DNA from: OFTM34 sp047639415
Lineage (GTDB): Bacteria > Planctomycetota > UBA1135 > GCA-002686595
Direction of reading: 5' to 3'
Length of the DNA stretch: 22,429 bases
Assembly: GCA_047639415.1 (NCBI GenBank)
Contig: JBLINP010000041.1
Span: 1 to 22,429, forward strand
The notes beneath the pieces are model-generated. The model did not search any database. It saw nothing but the letters and a program-made list of their open reading frames with translations, and was not told where the DNA came from. A program made the translations under genes and the position numbers. How positions within the stretch are numbered: the first letter of the stretch is position 1; each line of letters starts with the position of its first letter. Of the stretch, positions 1-7,931 are shown piece after piece.

Positions 1-4
1 CCTC

Positions 5-24
5 GACGACCTTACAAGGTCGTC
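5..24. repeat. Near-perfect palindrome / hairpin near the left edge
   Basis: Arms GACGACCTT (5-13) and AAGGTCGTC (16-24) are perfect reverse complements around a 2-base centre. It could be the stem of a terminator of a gene lying left of the window or a regulator site. No run of T follows on either strand (the plus side continues into a G-rich tract), so a classical intrinsic terminator is not well supported. Confidence 0.4.
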
Positions 25-65
25 TGCGGGGGCAAGTATCTGCAAAGTGCCAGCAGGAACCAATT

Positions 66-82
66 CGAGGCGTTTTGCCTCG
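66..82. repeat. Short hairpin upstream of the serine hydrolase
   Basis: Arms CGAGGC (66-71) and GCCTCG (77-82) flank a GTTTT loop. It lies about 150 bases before the preferred hydrolase start and 40 bases after the first palindrome. Role unknown. The surrounding stretch 1-228 holds no convincing gene: a plus-frame ORF is open from the left edge to a TAA at 94-96, and a minus-strand ATG at 90 is open to the edge, but both are too short to judge. Confidence 0.3.
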
Positions 83-228
83 CGGTTCATGAATAATCCG
101 GGCTAGACAAGCAGGACTCGTCTTTGAAGAGCACCTCGGTGTCGAAGACCTCCTCAATTTCCATCCCAATTGATTCCAATTACGGTGTCACGGCGTTCAA
201 GCCATATTCGCCCTCTCGGAGCCCCAGC

Positions 229-2640
229 ATGTTGCCCCTTTTCATCGCGTCCTTTGCCGCCCTCGCGCCCCCCATTCTCCCCGCGACGCTCACTGCTCTC
301 TCGCAGGCCAGTCCCCAAGAGGAAATCAGCCTCGAACAGCGCCTCGACATGCTCGTCGAGCGCATGGAGAAAGAGCGTGTCGATCAGCACATACCTGGCT
401 TCGCACTAGCCGTGGTCAAGGATGACGAAGTGATCTTCGCTCGCGGTTTCGGGCTCGCGGACGTCGAGAGCAAACGCCCTGTGGAGGCCGACACCATTTT
501 TGCCATTGGCTCAAGCACGAAGGCCTTTACCGCCACCCTGATCGGGATGCTCCAAGATCAAGGCAGCTTGAGCTTTGACGACCCCGTCACTGATTACCTG
601 CCCTACTTCGAATTGGCGATCGAGAGCTCCGACGAGCAGGCCGTGGTCACGTTGCGCGACTTGCTGTGCCATCGGACCGGCTTCACACGCATGACACCCC
701 TCTGGGCAGGCGGAACTGGTTCACGCGAGTTGATTCTCAAGACCGCAACGAACGCCGAACCGTGGACCGATTTTCGGGAGGAATTCAACTACAACAACGT
801 CATGTTCCTCGCCGCTGGCGAAGCGAGCGGCGCCGCGGCAGATTCGAGTTGGGATGAACTTATCCGCACTCGGATCTTCGTCCCGCTTGGAATGAAGTCG
901 TCCTTCCTATCCACGCCAGAAGCTCAAAAGGACGAGCGCTTGGCACTCGGCTACGTCTGGAATGAAGACAAGCAGCAGTTTGATCACAAGCGCATGCTCA
1001 ATTTGGCAAGCATTGCTCCCGCTGGCGCGATCAACTCCAACGTGCTCGATATGGCGCAGTGGCTGCGCTTCCAACTTGCCCAAGGAGAGTATCAGGGAAC
1101 TCGGCTCATTAGCGAAGCAGCCCTCACCGATACCTGGACCTCCAACATCGAGATCGGGAACGAGATCGACTATGGCCTCGGATGGATGCTGCGCGGCAAA
1201 GGTGAGGATCGCGTCATCGAACACGGCGGCAACATCGATGGTTTCGCTGCACAAGTAGCGTTTATGCCCGAGGCCGGCATCGGCTATGTACTACTCACGA
1301 ACGTCTCCGCTACGCCCCTTCAATCAAAATCGATATCGATCGTTTTTGACACGCTGTTGGATGATCTGAACGAGGAAGCGGTTTCCCAAAAGAGCCACGA
1401 GAAGTTCGTCGGCTTCTACGAGGCAAACTTCGGCCCCTTCAAGGACGACCAGTTTGAGGTGCTCATCCAAAACGGAAACCTCTCGGTCGACGTCCCCGGT
1501 CAAACCGTCTACGAGCTTCACGTGCCCGACGAAGAGGGCAAGCGCTACTTCCGGCTCACGGACACGATCGCGGTTTCCTTCGAAACAGACGAAGCCGGTC
1601 AGCCAATTCTTATGAAGATGTATCAGTCCGGGATGACTTTCGAAATGCCGCGCGAAGGCGTCGAAGTCGTCACAGAGCTTCCGCTAGAGGATTTCGATCG
1701 ATTGGTCGGCCGCTATAGCGACCCTGAAGCCGACATCAACCTAGAAGTACTTGTGCAGAACAATCGCTTGGCCCTCGATGTGCCAGGCCAGATGATCTTC
1801 GAGCTACACCTTCCCGACAGTGAGGGCAAACGCCACTTCCGCGTCACCGACAAGGTCGCCGTTCAATTCAATGTAGACGAGAGCGGCGTGGTCACCTCAC
1901 TAACCATGTTCGAAGAAGGCGGGACGCGTGAAATTAGTCGCGTCGACGCTCATGCCGACAGCACTGCCTCGGAGCTTCCGAAACTCGACGAGTTCTTCGA
2001 AATCTACAAGCAGAGCGGGCGAGCACAATTGCTGCTCGAACACGGTACCTATCGCACCAACGGAACGATCAGGCTCGCTCAATCCGGAATCGAAGGCACC
2101 TACGTCTACGAGGCCAGACAAAATCCCCCGGCCTATTGCCTGCGCGTAGACTTGGGCAAATTTGGACAATCGGAATTAGGTTCGGATGGGAAGCGCACTT
2201 GGACCTATGACCCACTACATGGTTTCGTCGAGCATTTCGGGGACCGCAGCCAGCAGATCATCAGCGAGCACCCCTCGATAGCGGGAGGAGACTGGCGCAA
2301 GGCCTTCGACACCGTCGCCGTGAGCGCGCGAAAGCAAATCGAGGAGCGGGCAGTACTCGTACTCGAATGCAAGCAGGGTGATCTACCGACGCGAACCATG
2401 TACGTCGATGAGTCGACCGGCCACATCACGGGTATGGATTACAAGTACATCGCTGGCCCTGTGCGCCTTCCGATAACGATGGAGTTCCACGACTATCGCG
2501 ACGAGGCAGGCGTTCCCATCTGGCACAAGCAGATTGAGGAGAATTCCGCGACGGGCCGCACCATCATGACTCTCTCCGAGATCGAGCTGGGTGTCGAGCT
2601 AAGCTCTGATTTTCACGCCTATAAGCAAGAAGCGGACTGA
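229..2640 (+). CDS. Secreted serine beta-lactamase-like hydrolase (S12/class C fold) with tandem repeat domain and LolA-like C-terminus
   Basis: Protein of 803 residues if it starts at ATG 229. That start has a GGAG 7-8 bases upstream and begins directly with a hydrophobic signal peptide ending near LTALSQA. An in-frame TTG at 124 would add 35 polar residues in front and is less likely. The penicillin-binding/class C beta-lactamase fold shows S95-S-T-K98 (nucleophile and base), Y188-N-N190 and H332-G-G in place of KTG. This pattern is typical of S12 peptidases, esterases and D-aminopeptidases. After about residue 390 come two copies of a roughly 85-residue beta domain (about 393-478 and 492-575), similar to the DUF3471-type tails of such hydrolases. 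A final 200-residue region (about 590-803) looks like the LolA/lipoprotein-sorting fold. It probably acts in the periplasm or outside the cell. Substrate cannot be read from sequence, and a true beta-lactamase role is not implied. The ABC exporter follows 83 bases later on the same strand. Confidence 0.88.
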   Translation: MLPLFIASFAALAPPILPATLTALSQASPQEEISLEQRLDMLVERMEKERVDQHIPGFALAVVKDDEVIFARGFGLADVESKRPVEADTIFAIGSSTKAFTATLIGMLQDQGSLSFDDPVTDYLPYFELAIESSDEQAVVTLRDLLCHRTGFTRMTPLWAGGTGSRELILKTATNAEPWTDFREEFNYNNVMFLAAGEASGAAADSSWDELIRTRIFVPLGMKSSFLSTPEAQKDERLALGYVWNEDKQQFDHKRMLNLASIAPAGAINSNVLDMAQWLRFQLAQGEYQGTRLISEAALTDTWTSNIEIGNEIDYGLGWMLRGKGEDRVIEHGGNIDGFAAQVAFMPEAGIGYVLLTNVSATPLQSKSISIVFDTLLDDLNEEAVSQKSHEKFVGFYEANFGPFKDDQFEVLIQNGNLSVDVPGQTVYELHVPDEEGKRYFRLTDTIAVSFETDEAGQPILMKMYQSGMTFEMPREGVEVVTELPLEDFDRLVGRYSDPEADINLEVLVQNNRLALDVPGQMIFELHLPDSEGKRHFRVTDKVAVQFNVDESGVVTSLTMFEEGGTREISRVDAHADSTASELPKLDEFFEIYKQSGRAQLLLEHGTYRTNGTIRLAQSGIEGTYVYEARQNPPAYCLRVDLGKFGQSELGSDGKRTWTYDPLHGFVEHFGDRSQQIISEHPSIAGGDWRKAFDTVAVSARKQIEERAVLVLECKQGDLPTRTMYVDESTGHITGMDYKYIAGPVRLPITMEFHDYRDEAGVPIWHKQIEENSATGRTIMTLSEIELGVELSSDFHAYKQEAD

Positions 2641-2723
2641 GCCGTCGTCCGGCGAGCGAGAGGGATTTCCCAATAGGCGGTCCCGCTTCTCGCACATTCT
2701 GTCCTTGGCGCTAATCTCTGCCT

Positions 2724-3491
2724 ATGAATCCGACGAATTTGTCCATCGAAGTCACGGGCCTCACCAAGCAATACGACGATTTGCTTGCGGCCGATCACCT
2801 GGACTTTCAAGTAGCCGGGGGAACGATACTCGGTCTTGTTGGTCCAAATGGAGCTGGTAAAACCACGTCGATGCGTTGTATGGCCGGGATCATCCCGCCA
2901 ACTTCCGGCAGGTTGCTGATCGCAGGCAGGGATCTCGCTGCGAATCCGCTTGAAGCAAAGCGCGAGCTCGCCTTCGTGCCGGACACGCCCCACCTCTTCG
3001 AATACCTCACAGTCGAAGAACACCTTCGTTTCGCCGGACGCATTCACCAGCTCCCCGACGTCGAAGCGCGGATGGATCAATTACTGGAAGAGTTCGAGCT
3101 TACGGAGAAGCGCTCCCACCTTCCGGGAGCGCTGTCGCGAGGGATGCAACAAAAGGCCGCGATCTGCATGGCTTTCCTGCACAACCCCTCGGTCATTTTT
3201 CTGGACGAACCGCTTACTGGACTCGACCCGCTCGGCATTCGCAGGATGAAAAATTCGATCGTCCAGCGAGCCAAGGAACAGGGCGCCGCCATCATCGTCT
3301 CTTCGCACCAACTGGAGTTGATCGAAGAGATTTGCGATCAGATTTTCGTCATTCAAGGCGGCAAGAAAGTCATCTCCGGAACAATCGCTGAGTTACACGC
3401 ACAGCTTGACGGTCTGCCAGGCGAACCGACGCTTGAGGATATTTTCTTTCACCTCACTGAGCGTCCCCAATCGCCGGCAGAGACGCTCTGA
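2724..3491 (+). CDS. ABC transporter ATP-binding protein (CcmA/NatA-like exporter ATPase)
   Basis: 255-residue cytoplasmic ATPase of an ABC exporter. Walker A is GPNGAGKTT (residues 40-48), the signature is LSRGM (137-141), Walker B is VIFLDEP (156-162) followed by the D-loop TGLDP, and the switch His is H195. At the Q-loop position the protein has Asp (FVPD, residue 87) where Gln or Glu is usual. The type matches single-domain ATPases that energise ABC-2-like drug, lipid or Na+ exporters. The ATG at 2724 is the natural N-terminus but no Shine-Dalgarno sequence precedes it. The stop overlaps the permease start by one base (TGATG), so the two are translationally coupled and surely partners. 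The cargo is unknown. Confidence 0.93.
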   Translation: MNPTNLSIEVTGLTKQYDDLLAADHLDFQVAGGTILGLVGPNGAGKTTSMRCMAGIIPPTSGRLLIAGRDLAANPLEAKRELAFVPDTPHLFEYLTVEEHLRFAGRIHQLPDVEARMDQLLEEFELTEKRSHLPGALSRGMQQKAAICMAFLHNPSVIFLDEPLTGLDPLGIRRMKNSIVQRAKEQGAAIIVSSHQLELIEEICDQIFVIQGGKKVISGTIAELHAQLDGLPGEPTLEDIFFHLTERPQSPAETL

Positions 3492-5185
3492 TGTTTTTTC
3501 GAGCGGTCACTTACTACGCGCGCAGTACGGCGCGCAACAAAATGCTCGCCAGCCTGCGGCGACTGCGCCAGCCCAAATATCTGATTGGCGTCATCGCAAT
3601 CGGTTTCTACATCTGGCTGTTTCTGTTCAGAAACGACGCGGTGGACAAGGTCCTGGGAGGCGGAGAAAAAAGACAGATTGCGTCTACCGTCTTAACTCTC
3701 GCGATGTTGGCCCAACTACTCCCCGGCTGGATCACGGGGGGCCGTGGACTTCTCTTCAACGAAGCCGACGTGCAGTTCTTGTTTCCGCGACCGTTGTCGC
3801 GGTTTCAGTTACTCATGTTCAAGCTGTTCCTCAGTCAGACCGGCGTCCTCTTCACATCCCTGTTTTTCGCCATGATCTTTGCGGGCGAAGACACGCCTTC
3901 ATTCGTGCGCTTTGCCGGAGGCTTTTGGCTCCTCCAAACCACGGTTACCACGCACCTACTTCTGTTTGGATTGGTTCGAGGCCGAATCACCTCGCTTTTG
4001 CGATACCTCCCCGGCATCGCGCTCCTGTGCGTGTTTCTGATGTGCGTGATTTCCGCTTGGCTACAGACCGGAGGCATTCTCAGTCTGAGTGACGCCCTCG
4101 CCTTTACCCAGACGGCACCGCTCTCAACACTACTAGTCCCGTTCAATGCGATCACTGCTCCGGCCGTCTCCAACACAAGAGAAGCCTTCGTACTCGGATC
4201 GATCATTCCCCTAGTTTCGATTATCGGGCACCTCATCATCATTCGTTTCGCGAACCTACCATTCGAGGAACGAGCGATCGAAGTTGCATCGAAAATCAAG
4301 AACGTTCGCAAGAACGGTCTTCGAGGCCTGCGCTCAAAAAAGAAGCTCGTTTTGGCCAAGCCCGGATCGCCTTGGTCGCTCGCCGAACTCGGACCCGTTT
4401 GGAAAGCATTGGTCTGGAAGAACGTCATCAGCATTACACGCCTTTCCGGCATGGCCATGCTCGGCATCGTCGCTGGCTTTGTCCTGCTCGCCTATCTCGT
4501 CAACTCTACTGCAGGTGACTTACTAGATGGAGTCGGAGCCACTCGAGTCGGCTTCATCATGCTCGCGATCGTCGCTTACATCTCATTCCTAGGCCCCGCA
4601 TTAATTCGCGTCGACCTGCGCATCGACATCCCCCACTTCGACGTCCTCAAATCCATGCCCATTCGAGCTCGCTCGCTCATCTTCGGCGAGATCATGGGTA
4701 CCGTCACCATTCTTTGGGCGCTTCAAATTGTCGTCTGCGTCGTCGCTGCCGTCTTCATCGTCGAGGAAGACAATCAAGTCTTCGCTTGGAGTCTGAAAGC
4801 CCCCATTCTCGCGGCTGGCTTGATCGGACTCCTCGCTTTCAACTTCATCCTGCTCACGATGGAGAACTTAACCGCGCTTTGGATGCCTGGCTTCGTGCGC
4901 CTCGGACGTGGCGTCAAACCAAGCCTAGACCAAATGGGACCCTATATTTTGGGCGCCCTAATGAAGCTAACCGCGATGTTAGTACTGTCCATACCTGCAG
5001 GCTTAGTAGGTACAGCGGTTGGCTTCGGCGGACACTGGCTCGGCCTATCGAAACTACTGACGATTTGCTTGGGCACGATCACCGGCGCTGTCATTCTCTG
5101 CTGGGCTGGCTTGGTAGTCATTCACCTGTCCGAAAACAGATATCACCGGTTCGACATTTCGAGCGAACGAACCACTGCCGAGTAA
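3491..5185 (+). CDS. Putative ABC exporter permease (large ABC-2-like membrane protein)
   Basis: 564-residue integral membrane protein with about twelve hydrophobic stretches arranged in two halves. A basic cytoplasmic linker around residues 257-300 (rich in K and R) lies between them. The N-terminal motif with LRRLRQPKYLIG, and the later block LLFNEADVQFLFPRPLSR, resemble the 'putative ABC exporter' family (PF16962 type) from memory; a profile search would settle this. Its start overlaps the ATPase stop by one base, and together they would form an exporter of two ATPases and membrane subunits. It ends 153 bases before the end of a convergent minus-strand gene, with a strong hairpin between. 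Cargo and direction are not visible from sequence. The pairing with a class C-like hydrolase upstream may be incidental. Confidence 0.85.
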   Translation: MFFRAVTYYARSTARNKMLASLRRLRQPKYLIGVIAIGFYIWLFLFRNDAVDKVLGGGEKRQIASTVLTLAMLAQLLPGWITGGRGLLFNEADVQFLFPRPLSRFQLLMFKLFLSQTGVLFTSLFFAMIFAGEDTPSFVRFAGGFWLLQTTVTTHLLLFGLVRGRITSLLRYLPGIALLCVFLMCVISAWLQTGGILSLSDALAFTQTAPLSTLLVPFNAITAPAVSNTREAFVLGSIIPLVSIIGHLIIIRFANLPFEERAIEVASKIKNVRKNGLRGLRSKKKLVLAKPGSPWSLAELGPVWKALVWKNVISITRLSGMAMLGIVAGFVLLAYLVNSTAGDLLDGVGATRVGFIMLAIVAYISFLGPALIRVDLRIDIPHFDVLKSMPIRARSLIFGEIMGTVTILWALQIVVCVVAAVFIVEEDNQVFAWSLKAPILAAGLIGLLAFNFILLTMENLTALWMPGFVRLGRGVKPSLDQMGPYILGALMKLTAMLVLSIPAGLVGTAVGFGGHWLGLSKLLTICLGTITGAVILCWAGLVVIHLSENRYHRFDISSERTTAE

Positions 5186-5280
5186 CGCAGAGCTGCCAGG
5201 CATCCCAGAAAACTAAAGACTGCTGCGCTTGATCAAAACGGTGCTCAGCTCGACAGAGACAACTCGTCCGATTAAAAAGA

Positions 5281-5315
5281 AAGAGCCCGGCGCATACGAA
5301 ATGCGTCGGGCTCTT
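5281..5315. terminator. Bidirectional intrinsic terminator between convergent genes
   Basis: Arms AAGAGCCCGGCGCA (5281-5294) and TGCGTCGGGCTCTT (5302-5315) form a 14-bp stem with one G-T wobble and the loop TACGAAA. Read on the minus strand the stem is followed by TTCTTTTTAAT, a good U-tract, so it is a strong terminator for the acidic-protein gene ending at 5339. On the plus strand the tail is pyrimidine-rich (CTCTT) and weaker, but it is the only candidate end for the ABC exporter transcript. Confidence 0.85.
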
Positions 5316-5338
5316 CTCTTGAGTTTGACCTCGTGTGA

Positions 5339-6376
5339 CTAGTTAACCGTCGCGCTGCCCGACACGTTGAACTCGACACTCGCCTCGGCCTCGCCTTCCA
5401 TCTCCATCTGACCGCCGCCAGCGCTAACGGTCACGTAGCCGTCAAGACCGATTTCGCCACCGATTTCGTAGGAGGAGAAGTGGCCGCCTTGCACGTTCCA
5501 AACGAGCTCACCTTGAAGCTCGAGAGCGAATTCGATCGTGAACTCGTCGACTTCCATCTCCATCGGCATTTCTTGATCAGCAAGTTGATTCGCGACCATA
5601 TCGCCAATTTCTAGTGGAAGATCTGCCGCAAGCGTGAAGGTGATCGTGGCGACTTCGTCTGCGCCTTCACCACTAAGCTCACTAAACTTGCACTCGATTG
5701 TAGCGTCTTCCAAGCTTTCCTGAATCGTTGCGAACAACTCCATGAACTCGGCGGGAATCTCGTCCATCTTCTCCGCGTTACGTTCACGAGCACCGACGAA
5801 GTCGATGCCGGGGATCATGAGTCCACCAATAGCTTCGGCGGGAACTTCCCACGTATCTCCGACGGCAATATCTCCGCTCGGCAGCAGTCGCAGAACGTCC
5901 ACTTCGACATCGAGTGAGTTCAAGAGCTTCTCTTCAACCTCAGCGTCCTCGTCGACCAGCGAACGCGTGTAGCTTTCGGTTTCGTCGTCCCAGACAAAGC
6001 GAACCGCTTGTCCTTCTAACTCATCCATAGAACTACTTTCGCTTTGGCCCCCGCCTTCAACTTCACCCGAAACTGTGCTGTAAGTACGTGTCAAATCAGT
6101 AACGCGACCGTCACTGACCGAATTGACCTGCTCTTCAAGTTCAACGCTGTAACTCAGCATGCCTTCAAGATCAGACGGATCTGCATCATCGATACCAACC
6201 GGGAACGGCTCTCCGTTCATGGTTACATCAAGTGCATCCAACACCACGGTAAACTCACCCGTGAAACTCTTGGTGAGCTTCAGCCCCTCAGCGGGACCGT
6301 ACTCCATACGAGTGCCGATCGGGTTGAGTGCGAAACCAACGAGGATTGCTAGGGATAGGGACAAGCGAGTTTTCAT
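5339..6376 (-). CDS. Secreted, highly acidic protein of unknown function
   Basis: 345 residues with a clear signal peptide (MKTRLSLSLAILVGFALNP). By hand count about 74 residues are Asp or Glu and only about 15 Lys or Arg, so the predicted pI is very low. The body looks all-beta, with alternating hydrophobic/acidic strands and a phrase GDIAVGDTWEVP. This is reminiscent of periplasmic unknown-function families in which 'vGDtWev' recurs (for example DUF6263-like), but I cannot assign it. The C-terminal 30 residues are rich in Glu, Ser and Val (SVEFNVSGSATVN). No catalytic motif is seen, and there is one Cys in the mature part. It has its own upstream region of 163 bases, including a hairpin at 6393-6408, and ends at the strong terminator, so it is probably transcribed alone. 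The start at ATG 6376 is preceded by AAAAGG, a weak ribosome site. Confidence 0.85.
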   Translation of the reverse strand: MKTRLSLSLAILVGFALNPIGTRMEYGPAEGLKLTKSFTGEFTVVLDALDVTMNGEPFPVGIDDADPSDLEGMLSYSVELEEQVNSVSDGRVTDLTRTYSTVSGEVEGGGQSESSSMDELEGQAVRFVWDDETESYTRSLVDEDAEVEEKLLNSLDVEVDVLRLLPSGDIAVGDTWEVPAEAIGGLMIPGIDFVGARERNAEKMDEIPAEFMELFATIQESLEDATIECKFSELSGEGADEVATITFTLAADLPLEIGDMVANQLADQEMPMEMEVDEFTIEFALELQGELVWNVQGGHFSSYEIGGEIGLDGYVTVSAGGGQMEMEGEAEASVEFNVSGSATVN

Positions 6377-6392
6377 AACGAAGCCTTTTGCG

Positions 6393-6408
6393 TCTCTTAG
6401 CGAAGAGA
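6393..6408 (-). promoter_or_regulatory. Small hairpin in the leader of the acidic-protein gene
   Basis: TCTCTT (6393-6398) and AAGAGA (6403-6408) pair around AGCG, 17-32 bases upstream of the ATG at 6376. It may shape translation initiation. I could not pick a convincing -35/-10 pair in the 163-base gap 6377-6539, so the promoter position is not called. Confidence 0.3.
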
Positions 6409-6531
6409 ATTGTGAAGAATAGAGTTTTGGGTGGTAGTAGCAGTGTAGTGGAATTACTTGAATTCGTCGCCAAGCGCGCGGTTACGCGTAGTTCCAACAA
6501 TGATTTCTAGGTTCAGCCTTTAGTCACTTGC

Positions 6532-6554
6532 AAATCGGCTCAATTAGCCGATTT
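6532..6554 (-). terminator. Perfect hairpin spanning the stop codon of the second M16 gene
   Basis: AAATCGGCT (6532-6540) and AGCCGATTT (6546-6554) form a perfect 9-bp stem with loop CAATT. On the minus strand the TGA stop (6542-6540) lies across the loop and stem edge, and the stem ends in GATTT before leaving the U-rich context. It is a plausible end of the manA-rluB-M16 transcript but the U-tract is short, so a stability or processing element is an alternative. Confidence 0.45.
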
Positions 6555-7931
6555 CCGTCGTTTTGACTCACCTGCGAGAAGTTTTGAGAAGAGCGATTTG
6601 ACCTCGCTCTTTTTAATCGGGCCTCCAACGACCAAGCAGGGCTGGGCCGGAAAAAGGCATGCGCGAGCCGCCGAACGAATGTCCTCGGCGGTAACCGCAG
6701 CAAATTTATCAGGCAGCCGCGAAAGATGGTCGGCCGGAAGCCCAAACCGTTCGGCGCTGATCATGTAATTGGATCGGCGCGCGGCACGCTCGAAGCCAAG
6801 GGCGTACGAACCCAGCAAGTAGTTCTGGGCGAGTTCCAACTCGCTCTCAAGAACCAGTTCGTCACAGATTCGGTGCATCTCTTCGATGAAGCCACGCAGT
6901 GCAAGCTCGAGGTGTTGCGGTGAGGTTCCAATGTAGGCAGTAAACATGCCCGGGAAGGCGCCCGCACTTGAGTGAATATCCGCGTGCACGGTGTAAGCCA
7001 AACCCATTTGATCGCGCAGCTTTTGCGAGATGCGATTTGAGAAACCGGGTCCGGTTCCAAGGATGTGATCCATTACCACGAGAGCTGTGTAATTAGGATC
7101 GTCGCGACAGACTCCCAAGTGCCCGAAATACACGTGCACCTGCTGCCGGTCAGCGGCGAAAACGTCAAAACGTGGCGCACGGTCGGGGAAGCTGAGACTC
7201 GGTCGACTCAACTTCGCCTTGGGCTTCCACGTTCGAAGTTTTCGATTGAACAACTTTCGCACTTCCTCGGGATCGACATCACCACACACCGCAATGACGG
7301 CACGAGTGGGGCACCAATTCTTCGCATGAAAGGCGACGAGGTGTTTGCGCTGAATCCGCTCGACGCTTTCCAACGAGCCGTAAACGGTCTGCCCCATCCA
7401 GTGATCGCCGTAGATCAGCTTGCGAAACAACTGACCCGTTTGTGATCGCGGATCATCGCGCTCGACCAGCAAACGATCGAGTAAACGTCCCTTGTGACGA
7501 GCGAACTTATCTGCGGGAAAGCTGGGCTCGCAAATCACTTCGCAAATGGCGCCAAGAAGAAGTTTCCAAGCACCTCCGGCGATGGAACCGCTCACTCCAT
7601 TCGCATCGCCTTGCAAGCCGCCGCCTTGCGGCTCAAGCATTGCGGCGATCTCTTCCTCCGAATGACTCTGCGTGCCTTGATCCAACAAACGTCCGGTCAA
7701 ACTGGCCGTGCCTTCGAGGCCAGCCTTATCCAACGAGTGACCGCCCTTGAGGTGAAGCTTGATCGCCGTAACCGGAGCGCCCAATCTTTGATCAACGAGC
7801 AACGTGGCACCGCAATCGAGTTGAAAGCGAACTGCTTGCAGTTTCGGCGCAGCAATGCGACCGCCGCTCTTCAGCTTCTTCGCCGCTCGGTCATGCCTGC
7901 GGTTATCGCTGCGACTAGTTTGAGTTCTCAT
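6540..7931 (-). CDS. M16B peptidase-like protein, non-catalytic partner subunit
   Basis: 463-residue zinc-protease-family protein of the mitochondrial processing peptidase/PqqL type. The inverted zinc motif HxxEH is absent: the equivalent stretch reads GLEGTASLTGR (residues 71-81). It retains the family's substrate-binding Arg/Tyr pair in LRDQMGLAYTV (R306, Y313). The body has the usual two duplicated M16 domains, with an approximately 35-residue basic N-terminal extension. Its start overlaps the stop of the catalytic paralogue by four bases (ATGA). Known bacterial M16B pairs work as heterodimers in which one chain gives the zinc site and the other the R/Y pair, and this gene fits the second role. 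No signal peptide is evident, so a cytoplasmic peptidase is most likely. Its substrate is unknown. A perfect hairpin lies at its stop codon. Confidence 0.92.
   Translation of the reverse strand: MRTQTSRSDNRRHDRAAKKLKSGGRIAAPKLQAVRFQLDCGATLLVDQRLGAPVTAIKLHLKGGHSLDKAGLEGTASLTGRLLDQGTQSHSEEEIAAMLEPQGGGLQGDANGVSGSIAGGAWKLLLGAICEVICEPSFPADKFARHKGRLLDRLLVERDDPRSQTGQLFRKLIYGDHWMGQTVYGSLESVERIQRKHLVAFHAKNWCPTRAVIAVCGDVDPEEVRKLFNRKLRTWKPKAKLSRPSLSFPDRAPRFDVFAADRQQVHVYFGHLGVCRDDPNYTALVVMDHILGTGPGFSNRISQKLRDQMGLAYTVHADIHSSAGAFPGMFTAYIGTSPQHLELALRGFIEEMHRICDELVLESELELAQNYLLGSYALGFERAARRSNYMISAERFGLPADHLSRLPDKFAAVTAEDIRSAARACLFPAQPCLVVGGPIKKSEVKSLFSKLLAGESKRRKSAN

Noticed and set aside
229..1400. True antibiotic-resistance beta-lactamase
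   Set aside because: The HGG triad instead of KTG and the long C-terminal domains fit S12 esterase/peptidase-like proteins; resistance cannot be claimed from the fold.
3406..4092. Plus-strand open frame of 228 codons in another frame
   Set aside because: It overlaps the ATPase end and permease start, where the true frames have clear motifs; this one is Arg-rich without structure.
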